From assembly GCA_024691565.1 (NCBI GenBank), contig JAILNN010000123.1:1-39085 (forward strand): a DNA stretch of 39,085 bases, in the 5' to 3' direction. Below, piece by piece: positions 8,441 through 15,322 of this stretch; the stretch's first letter is position 1; each line of letters begins with the position of its first letter. Source of the DNA: Lachnospiraceae bacterium. Lineage in GTDB: Bacteria; Bacillota; Clostridia; Lachnospirales; Lachnospiraceae. The notes under the pieces were generated by a model. It had not been told where the DNA came from. It ran no database searches and saw nothing but the letters and a program-made list of their open reading frames with translations. The position numbers and the translations under genes are program-made.

Positions 8441-9646
8441 TTATGCCTGAGTAAATGTAAATGGACTGCTTGAGTCTTTATTAATATCGTCCATGCTAGG
8501 TAATGAAGAAAATGCATCATAATCATCACCTGTCTTAGGTGCTGCAGCTGATGGCTTAGCTTCAGCTGCTGGCTTAGCATCTGTTGGTTCAGGAGCTGGT
8601 GCTGGCTCAGATGGCATTGCCTCAGCATCATCTACGATAATACCTGTTGTTGATCTCTCAACATCAAAGTTAAGTCCTGATGCATTAAGTCCATCATCAT
8701 CAAGTTCTTCAGCAGCAGAATCAAATGCATTGATTCTTTCATTTGCATCTGAAACAGCTTTCTTATTCTTTGCAACAACTGAATCTGCATCTTCTTTAGC
8801 AACCTTAATTCCATCAACCTTTACATCAAAATCATCAGCTTCAACAGCCTTAAGATTCTTATTTAACATCTCCTTGAACTGATCCTTATATGAAGCATAA
8901 AGACCATCAAGTTTTTCAACACTCTTGCTTAATCCTTCTAATTCAGCAGTCTTATCTGAGAGCATGTTCTCAGCTTTTACTTCAGCTTCGCTAATAATCT
9001 TAGCTGACTTCTCTTCTGCATCCTTAACCATCTTGTCTGCTTTTGCCTGAGACTCACTAACAAGTGAAGTTGACTTTGTGTTAGCATCAGACAAAATTGT
9101 CTCTGATTCCTTCTTTGCTGATGCAAGAATTTCATCAGCCTCAGACTGTACTACAGATAATTTTGAGTTTGCTTCTTCTAATTTATCATTAGCTTCCTTC
9201 TGAATTGCCTCTGCCTGTGCGTTAGCGCTATTGATAATATTATCTCTTTCTTCATTTGTGGAAGCCATAGCGGCATCAACCTGTTCCTGAACCTTGGCGT
9301 TAACATTCTCAGCATCTGAATTAGCCTTTGTAATTGTCTCATTAGCCTGTGCTTCAGCTTCTGCGATAATCTTATTAGCTTCTTCCTGTGCATCAGCGAG
9401 TTTCTTCTCTGCATCCTGCTCTGATTTTATAAGGAGTTTCTGCAATGTAGATTCCTGCTCCTTATAATGCTGATTTGTTACACTCAATTCGGCAACCTTA
9501 TTCTTTAACTCAGAATTTTCTTTAACCGTTGCCTCCCAACTCATACGAATTTCTTCAAGGAAATCATCTGTCTCCTTTTTGTTGTAACCGCCCATACCTC
9601 CGGCTTTAATGTTGTGATTCTGAATGTCATTTGGTGTTAATGCCAT
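8441..9646 (-). CDS. divIVA: DivIVA-family polar/septal scaffold with long 11-residue-repeat coil
   Basis: DivIVA proteins recognise negatively curved membrane and organise poles and septa. The N-terminal DivIVA domain is recognisable (LTPNDIQNHNIKAGG, GYNKKETDDFLEEI; residues 3-33). Residues 89-242 divide without gaps into fourteen 11-residue blocks rich in Ala/Glu/Lys, for example AEEKSAKIISE and AEVKAENMLSD. This predicts a very long rod. A Pro/Ala-rich linker (about 343-370) and a C-terminal peptide ending in FTFTQA follow. At 401 residues it is far longer than the ~160-residue Bacillus protein. A strong GAGGAGGG ribosome site precedes the ATG. sepF lies directly upstream (62 bp); ylmG and ylmH, often found between them, are absent. 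Confidence 0.88.
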   Translation of the reverse strand: MALTPNDIQNHNIKAGGMGGYNKKETDDFLEEIRMSWEATVKENSELKNKVAELSVTNQHYKEQESTLQKLLIKSEQDAEKKLADAQEEANKIIAEAEAQANETITKANSDAENVNAKVQEQVDAAMASTNEERDNIINSANAQAEAIQKEANDKLEEANSKLSVVQSEADEILASAKKESETILSDANTKSTSLVSESQAKADKMVKDAEEKSAKIISEAEVKAENMLSDKTAELEGLSKSVEKLDGLYASYKDQFKEMLNKNLKAVEADDFDVKVDGIKVAKEDADSVVAKNKKAVSDANERINAFDSAAEELDDDGLNASGLNFDVERSTTGIIVDDAEAMPSEPAPAPEPTDAKPAAEAKPSAAAPKTGDDYDAFSSLPSMDDINKDSSSPFTFTQA

Positions 9647-9708
9647 AATAAATTACCCTCCTCATTTAATTTTATATTGTAAACCTCTTAAAAAAAGCTA
9701 CTTAATTA

Positions 9709-10338
9709 TCACCAATTTGATGATCTTTGTGAACCATTATTATAGATTGTATCGCTAAAATTATTACCCGTTGTTAGTTCACCAGTAATTTCAACATTAC
9801 CAGGTGTAAACAAGAGAACAAACAAAGATGCTTTACATACATCGCCATCCATAGCGTAAACACATCCAGATACAATATCTATAATTCTTTGTGCTTCATA
9901 TTCACCTATTCCCTCAAGGTTAACAAGCACTGGTTTCCCCTCTTTAATGATATCGCAAATCTTTGCAGAATCATCACTATTTTTAGGTCTCTGAGTTTGA
10001 ATCTCAAATTCTACTTCATGACCATTATCATTTCTTAATGCAACTACTTTTCCTGTTTCTCTATTTCTAGTAATCACTGATTTTCTGCTGTTCCTTTCTC
10101 TACGACTAGATGATACATAAGAATCATTAGTAGGAACATCTTCCTCTTCAGCTCTACTTTGATTTCTTCTGGATGAAAAACGACTTTCAGAACGTCTTTT
10201 AATAGGTTCTTCTTCTACTTCATCCTCAGAATAAGGTTCATCAAAGTAATCATCATCATAGATATCTTCTTCATCATCATATTCGTCGTTTCCACCAAAG
10301 CTGAAAACAGTCATCATTTTGTCTAAAAACTTAGCCAT
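9709..10338 (-). CDS. sepF: Cell division protein SepF
   Basis: SepF tethers FtsZ to the membrane and stabilises the Z-ring. The 209-residue protein has the N-terminal amphipathic segment MAKFLDKMMTVFSF. An acidic then Arg/Ser-rich linker follows (about residues 17-85). The SepF core (about 105-195) contains AKICDIIKEGKPVLVNLEG, EAQRIIDIVSGCVYAMDGD and SLFVLLFTPGNVEI. It overlaps the end of yggS by 8 bp, which suggests coupled translation. This yggS-sepF-divIVA block is the standard Gram-positive division cluster. Confidence 0.95.
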   Translation of the reverse strand: MAKFLDKMMTVFSFGGNDEYDDEEDIYDDDYFDEPYSEDEVEEEPIKRRSESRFSSRRNQSRAEEEDVPTNDSYVSSSRRERNSRKSVITRNRETGKVVALRNDNGHEVEFEIQTQRPKNSDDSAKICDIIKEGKPVLVNLEGIGEYEAQRIIDIVSGCVYAMDGDVCKASLFVLLFTPGNVEITGELTTGNNFSDTIYNNGSQRSSNW

Positions 10339-11050
10339 CGATCAGATTTTCCTTCCTTCCATAATCTCTTTCCCCAAATATTCCGGTACCAACTCTAACA
10401 TAAGTTGCACCTTCTTCAATAGCCACCTCATAGTCTCCGGTCATTCCCATAGAGAGAACACCCATATCTATATTATCAATGTTTTTTTGTCTAATGTCAA
10501 CTGCCAATTCACTTAATTTTCTAAAAAATTTACGGTTTTCTTCAGGATTTGAAGTGTATGGAGCGATTGTCATAAGACCCTTTACATGTATGTTGCTTAA
10601 TTTAGAAATATCTTCCACTAAACTAAGCGTATTTTCAACGCTAACACCGAATTTTGTATCCTCCTGAGCCACATTAACTTCAATCAAAATATCTGAGATA
10701 ACATTCTTTTTAATACTCTCTTTGTTAATCTCCTCTGCAAGATGAAGTGAATCAACTGAATGAATGAGTTTAGCTCTTCCAACAACATACTTTACTTTAT
10801 TGGTTTGAAGATGACCGATAAAATGCCATTCGAGATTATCAGGTAAAACTTCTGACTTATCTCTCATTTCCTGAGCCTTATTTTCACCAAAAATATGAGC
10901 ACCTGCTTCAATTGCCTCTTTAATCTTTGATACTGGCTTAGTCTTACTAACAGAAATTAGAGTTACAGAAGATGTATCTCTTCCACTTCTCTCACAAGCA
11001 GCCTTAATATTCTTATTAACCTGCTCAAGATTTTCTTTAATTGAACACAT
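10331..11050 (-). CDS. yggS: YggS/PLPBP-family pyridoxal phosphate homeostasis protein
   Basis: This is a single-domain PLP-binding TIM-barrel protein that buffers pyridoxal phosphate; no enzyme activity is established for the family. Signatures are LISVSKTKP (PLP-binding Lys), FGENKAQE, EWHFIGHLQTNKVKY, IHSVDSLHLA, GLMTIAPY and LSMGMTGDYEVAI, all in order. Length (239 residues) is typical. It sits immediately upstream of sepF with an 8-bp overlap, matching ylmE-ylmF in Bacillus. The ribosome site is AAGGGG. Confidence 0.95.
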   Translation of the reverse strand: MCSIKENLEQVNKNIKAACERSGRDTSSVTLISVSKTKPVSKIKEAIEAGAHIFGENKAQEMRDKSEVLPDNLEWHFIGHLQTNKVKYVVGRAKLIHSVDSLHLAEEINKESIKKNVISDILIEVNVAQEDTKFGVSVENTLSLVEDISKLSNIHVKGLMTIAPYTSNPEENRKFFRKLSELAVDIRQKNIDNIDMGVLSMGMTGDYEVAIEEGATYVRVGTGIFGERDYGRKENLIDG

Positions 11051-11070
11051 AACAATCCCCTTATTTATAA

Positions 11071-12501
11071 TTAATATATTAATTCGCCTTCCTTTAATTT
11101 GTCTGCATTTAAAACAATGTGATCATAAAGAGAAAGACCATATGAATTATCCCCTCTAACAATAATGTATTCAGGGTTTTCATATATAATATCAATCATA
11201 TTAAACTTACAATATCCATAGTTACAATTGTAAACACCTTTAACCTTTATTGGATCATCTAAAACAAAGGTTGTGCCAGAAATCGAACCAGGATTTGATG
11301 AATCATATCCACCAACAGTAACAAGCCTTGATAAGCCTTCACCATCAACTAAATAAGTATCTGTTTCCGAATCATATTTATATATTTCAATAAGAACTTT
11401 TGAAACCTTATTTGTTTCAACATTGCCTTTTTTATCAGTGGTAATTCCAACTGCACTCACACAATTAGAACCATTCTCATCAACAGACATAATATCCGAT
11501 GGAACTCTGTATACCTCTTTTGAACAGATAGATGAAACAGGTATTTTTAAACCTTCTGCACTATTAAGATTAATCTGGATATCAATAAACCTATCATCAA
11601 TATATTGAACCATATAATCACTTAAATAGAAGCAGGCGTATGATTCATCATCCATCTTAAAGGTAACAGTATTGTATGGATAAATCTTTATATTATCATT
11701 CTTAATTGTAATGCTAATGCTATCTTCGTTATTTAATTCTTCAAACTGCTCTTCGCTAATTTTGCAAACAATAGACCATTTATCACTTGTGACAAGCTTA
11801 TAAGCAGGTGAACCTTCTTCAATATAGTCAGTTGATTTTAAAACTTCCCATGAATCAGTCATGTTCTTAAAATTATCAGGAGTAAGATTCTTTAGGTTTA
11901 AATCTTCTAAACCGTCAGAAAGGTACGAAATAATACCTGTTTTATCACTCTTAACAACCTGAAACGAAGAATTTTTACTGTTTTTATTAATTAGCTTATT
12001 AATTTTCTTTGAAGCTGCTTGAATCGATAACTGCTCAGCTGTATTGGATAATCGATATTTAAAATCATAGATTGTATTAAAATCAGATTTAGTATAGCCT
12101 TCAACAAAATTACTAATATCATATCTAATATCTCTAACAACAGTCTTATCAAGCTTTGCATCAGAAATATTTTCATTAATTGCTTGAAAAACAGAACCAT
12201 CCTCATCAACTGAATATACAACACTATTTACGCCAACTTTTTCACCTTCACTTAGGTAAAAATTTAAATATCCACTAAGTTCAGTTGATACAAGTTTTTC
12301 ATTTCTAAGAATAATACCTCTTAATGTATCATTATCAGAAACATCCTTTTTAACAACTTCATAAACAGAAACATGTTCTTCTGTAAATGCACTAAATACA
12401 AGATATAAAATATAGCCAACAATAATGAGTATAATAATAGCTGCCGCAGGATTAATTTTTTTTCTAAATTTTACAATTTTATCACCGTCATTACTAGGCA
12501 A
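11071..12501 (-). CDS. HlyD-like membrane-anchored envelope protein of unknown function (TTG start)
   Basis: This 476-residue protein has a short basic cytoplasmic N-terminus, one transmembrane helix (about residues 18-37) and a long extracytoplasmic region. The pattern (RGIILRNEKLVSTELSGYLNFYLSEGEKVGVNSVVYSV, then a helical stretch, then beta-rich segments) resembles HlyD/periplasmic-adaptor proteins of the biotinyl-lipoyl-like fold. No ABC transporter, RND pump or TolC-like gene is nearby, so a classical efflux role is doubtful. The start codon appears to be TTG at 12501, preceded by GAGGTG at good spacing; I see no nearby ATG alternative. Its position between a DD-carboxypeptidase gene and yggS-sepF suggests a division- or wall-related job, which is inference. 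Confidence 0.7.
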   Translation of the reverse strand: MPSNDGDKIVKFRKKINPAAAIIILIIVGYILYLVFSAFTEEHVSVYEVVKKDVSDNDTLRGIILRNEKLVSTELSGYLNFYLSEGEKVGVNSVVYSVDEDGSVFQAINENISDAKLDKTVVRDIRYDISNFVEGYTKSDFNTIYDFKYRLSNTAEQLSIQAASKKINKLINKNSKNSSFQVVKSDKTGIISYLSDGLEDLNLKNLTPDNFKNMTDSWEVLKSTDYIEEGSPAYKLVTSDKWSIVCKISEEQFEELNNEDSISITIKNDNIKIYPYNTVTFKMDDESYACFYLSDYMVQYIDDRFIDIQINLNSAEGLKIPVSSICSKEVYRVPSDIMSVDENGSNCVSAVGITTDKKGNVETNKVSKVLIEIYKYDSETDTYLVDGEGLSRLVTVGGYDSSNPGSISGTTFVLDDPIKVKGVYNCNYGYCKFNMIDIIYENPEYIIVRGDNSYGLSLYDHIVLNADKLKEGELIY

Positions 12502-12539
12502 AACCTCACCTCAAATCCCCTAATTTATTGTATATCACC

Positions 12540-13541
12540 TTAACTAATATATGATAAAAGCTCATTCATTTGAGAGTACAACTGATATGAATCTCCAGCA
12601 TGGAATATTATTGAAATATAATAATTATCCGATTTATCTTTGCTATATAAAGCAAGACAGCATCCTGCATCTGATGTTGTACCAGTTTTACCACCAATAA
12701 CATGAACATTTGCAGGTGGCTGAAGCGAACCTGAAACATAGCTATTTGTGGTTGTAACTATCATTGTATGACTTTCTTTTGCAGCATTTTTATATGGCAC
12801 CTCATATCTAGAGGTATTAATAATCTTTCTGAATATATTATATGTAACCGCCTGTCTGAAAATAAGATACATATCATATGCTGTTGTGTAATGGTCCTTA
12901 TCATGAAGACCATTAGCATTTACAAAATGAGAATTCACACAGCCAATATCCATAGCCTTTTGATTCATCATCTCATAGAATGTATCAACATCTCCACCGA
13001 CGTGTTCAGCAATTGCATATGCCGCATCATTACCCGAAAAAATAAGCATACAATACAAAAGATTTTTAAGAGAAATCTTATCTCCTTCATCAAAACCACA
13101 AAGTACCGCGCCATCTTCTTCTATATGGGTAGCATCATAGCTAAAGGTAACCTTTTCATTTAAGCTACAATTTTCTAATGCAACAAGAGCAGTTAAAACC
13201 TTAGTAACACTGGCAGGATAAATCTTTGCATACATATCCTTTTCATAAAGCATTTCACCAGTAGTTTCATTTAAAACCAAAGCAGAGTATGAAGTAATAT
13301 TTTCATTATCTTCAAAGGAAACACTAGAATCAACGACACATACACCATCTGATAAATAATCTAATGCATCAGATTCTTTCATATCGCTTTGTTTTTCAGT
13401 ATCACCAAGACTGGCAATACTTCCATCTAAAAGTTCACTTTTCTCAACCTTACATCCTGTAAAATTAAATAAAACAACAGAAAAAATCATGAAAAAGACT
13501 ATTTTCTTCTGAAATAATCTTTTTATATTTTTATTGCTCAT
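12540..13541 (-). CDS. D-alanyl-D-alanine carboxypeptidase (peptidase S11), probable lipoprotein
   Basis: S11 DD-carboxypeptidases trim the terminal D-Ala from peptidoglycan stem peptides. All three active-site motifs are present: Ser111-Val-Thr-Lys114, Ser169-Gly-Asn171 and Lys285-Thr-Gly287. The N-terminus is a hydrophobic signal ending at Cys30 (FNFTGCK), a lipobox-like site although Phe at -3 is unusual. The protein (333 residues) stops soon after the catalytic domain, with no PBP5-type C-terminal domain or amphipathic tail, so lipid anchoring would be its only membrane attachment. It overlaps the mgsA 3' end by 11 bp and has a GGAGGG ribosome site. Confidence 0.9.
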   Translation of the reverse strand: MSNKNIKRLFQKKIVFFMIFSVVLFNFTGCKVEKSELLDGSIASLGDTEKQSDMKESDALDYLSDGVCVVDSSVSFEDNENITSYSALVLNETTGEMLYEKDMYAKIYPASVTKVLTALVALENCSLNEKVTFSYDATHIEEDGAVLCGFDEGDKISLKNLLYCMLIFSGNDAAYAIAEHVGGDVDTFYEMMNQKAMDIGCVNSHFVNANGLHDKDHYTTAYDMYLIFRQAVTYNIFRKIINTSRYEVPYKNAAKESHTMIVTTTNSYVSGSLQPPANVHVIGGKTGTTSDAGCCLALYSKDKSDNYYISIIFHAGDSYQLYSQMNELLSYIS

Positions 13542-13935
13542 TTCTTACAGCTTCCCTCCATTCAAGATCGCCTCTTTCAAGAGCCTTAATTAAAAGCTCA
13601 GCTGTTGCAAGATTTGTAGCAAAAGGAATGTTATAAGTATCACAAAGATGAATTACGTTATAAACATCTGGTTCATTCGGTTTTGTAGACATAGGATCTC
13701 TTAAAAATATAACCATATCTATCAAATTCTGCTCAATCTGAGTTGCAAGCTGTTGTTCCCCACCAACATGGCCTGCTAAATACTTATGAACCGTTAAATT
13801 TGTAACCTGTTCAATCAATCGTCCTGTTGTTCCAGTTGCATATAAATCATGCTTGCTTAGAATACCTCTGTATGCAATGGCTAAATTTTGCATCAGAGTT
13901 TTTTTAGTATCATGTGCTACCAATCCAATATTCAT
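13531..13935 (-). CDS. mgsA: Methylglyoxal synthase with substituted active-site positions
   Basis: MgsA converts dihydroxyacetone phosphate to methylglyoxal and phosphate, bypassing lower glycolysis under phosphate limitation or carbon excess. The 134-residue protein aligns along its length: LVAHD (His8), ATGTTG phosphate loop, AGHVGGEQQ, FLRDPM, NEPDV, NIPFATNLATAELLI. With a constant offset of 11 from recalled E. coli numbering, the general base Asp71 is Glu60 and His98 is Asn87, while His19 and Asp101 are kept as His8 and Asp90. It has a GAGAGGGG ribosome site and is the first gene after a strong promoter. The rodA-mgsA adjacency is common in Clostridia. Confidence 0.92.
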   Translation of the reverse strand: MNIGLVAHDTKKTLMQNLAIAYRGILSKHDLYATGTTGRLIEQVTNLTVHKYLAGHVGGEQQLATQIEQNLIDMVIFLRDPMSTKPNEPDVYNVIHLCDTYNIPFATNLATAELLIKALERGDLEWREAVRNEQ

Positions 13936-13982
13936 GATAATCCCCTCTCAAAAATCCCAAAGTAAACCCAAAATCAACCCTT

Positions 13983-14011
13983 ATTCTAGCATATTTCATA
14001 GGATTCTTCAA
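13983..14011 (-). promoter_or_regulatory. Sigma-A-type promoter upstream of mgsA
   Basis: On the minus strand a -35 box TTGAAG (14011-14006) and a -10 box TAGAAT (13988-13983) are separated by exactly 17 bp, with an extended TG motif (ATGC) just before the -10 box. Transcription would start about 40 bp upstream of the mgsA ATG. It most likely drives the mgsA-to-blaI operon. Confidence 0.7.
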
Positions 14012-14030
14012 TAAAAAACTTACATAAACC

Positions 14031-14048
14031 TAATCAATTTTTTGATTA
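14031..14048 (-). terminator. Weak AT-only hairpin at the rodA stop codon
   Basis: TAATCAA and TTGATTA form a 7-bp perfect dyad around four bases, overlapping the rodA stop codon. It contains a single G-C pair per arm and is followed only distantly by a T-run, so it may be a weak terminator between rodA and the mgsA promoter or merely chance. Confidence 0.25.
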
Positions 14049-15269
14049 ATAATCATAATCCATACCAACATTTTGAGCCTTAAGTTTGAGACCACCTTTA
14101 CTTGATTTAGCCGGCTGAATACTAATGTTAATTAACAATCCTATGGCAATCATCGATGATATCATGGAACTTAAACCTTGACTAATAAAAGGAAGTGGTA
14201 ATCCGGTATTTGGAAAGATAAATGATGATACTGAAATATTCGTAAATACCTGGAACATAAACATAGCTCCAATACCCATTGCAATAATTTTTCCTTGGAA
14301 GTCAGAGGCGTTATGTGCAATTCTAAAACATCTAATTACTAGTAAGGCAAATAGGATAATTACTAGTAGACTACCTAAGAATCCAAACTCCTCTCCTATT
14401 ACACTCCAAATAAAGTCACTTTCATTTACGCCGACGGAATTATAAAGTCTTGTAGCATCCTCACCTGAGTCCGTCAAATACTTACCATAAAGACCACCCG
14501 AAGCAATTGCACTTACAGAATGAAGCTGCTGATAGTTTATGTCAGTAAACTGTGCATCAGTAGGATTTAACCATCCAATAATCCTTCGATACTGATACAC
14601 ATGCCATAACTTTTTGTATGTGAACGAATAACTCCTAGTACAATACCAAAAGATTGCAACTAAAAATGGAGTTGGAATACCGAAAACTATTCCCATATTT
14701 TTGTATGGAATGTTTGCCGTAAACATTACCACTATCATCACAAAGAAAATAACCAAACTAGAAGAAAGGTCAGGCTGAGTAAGTACGGCAAACATAGGAA
14801 TCAGTGTTAAAACAATAATAATAAAGATTGTTGAAATCTGAGTAAGCTTTCTTTGCAATCTTAAAACTAGCCAAGCTATAAAAAGAATATAAATAATCTT
14901 TAATAACTCAGATGGCTGAAAGGTAATTGGTCCAAATTTAATCCATCTATAGGCTTCTGTAGAAAGGTCGGTACCAATTGGTGAACGAGTCAACAAAGTC
15001 AAAATAATACCAAATACATAGTAGAACAATGCAAATTGACAAATAAAATGATAATCAACAAAGGTTAATATAATGATTATAAAGAAACCAAGGGCAATAC
15101 CCATATATTGGCTCTTCATATAGCTCATACCTTGATTAACACCATCAATAACCTTGTTTTGACCTGCAAGCTTCAGCGTGAAAGCACCAAAGTTACTTAA
15201 GATAAAAACAATTATGAGAGTGATAAAATCTATTCTTTTCCAATCATAATTTTTTAATTTCTTAATCAT
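14046..15269 (-). CDS. rodA: SEDS peptidoglycan glycosyltransferase RodA
   Basis: RodA polymerises lipid II into glycan strands for cell elongation, working with a class B PBP. The 407-residue protein has about ten hydrophobic helices. SEDS motifs include FGPITFQPSELLKI, LTQPDLSSSLVI, HSVSAIASGGLYGKYL, VNESDFIWSVIGEEFGFLG (SEDS extracellular loop 4 region) and FPNTGLPLPFISQGLSS. RodA rather than FtsW or SpoVE is chosen because it directly follows the PBP2 gene and the mreBCD block. The ribosome site is AGAGGA. minC, minD and minE, which several Clostridia carry between PBP2 and rodA, are absent (53-bp gap). Confidence 0.92.
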   Translation of the reverse strand: MIKKLKNYDWKRIDFITLIIVFILSNFGAFTLKLAGQNKVIDGVNQGMSYMKSQYMGIALGFFIIIILTFVDYHFICQFALFYYVFGIILTLLTRSPIGTDLSTEAYRWIKFGPITFQPSELLKIIYILFIAWLVLRLQRKLTQISTIFIIIVLTLIPMFAVLTQPDLSSSLVIFFVMIVVMFTANIPYKNMGIVFGIPTPFLVAIFWYCTRSYSFTYKKLWHVYQYRRIIGWLNPTDAQFTDINYQQLHSVSAIASGGLYGKYLTDSGEDATRLYNSVGVNESDFIWSVIGEEFGFLGSLLVIILFALLVIRCFRIAHNASDFQGKIIAMGIGAMFMFQVFTNISVSSFIFPNTGLPLPFISQGLSSMISSMIAIGLLINISIQPAKSSKGGLKLKAQNVGMDYDY

Positions 15270-15322
15270 GTTTTCCTCTTTTCAAAAAACAAAGGTTCTG
15301 GGGATAAATCCCTATGTTACAA

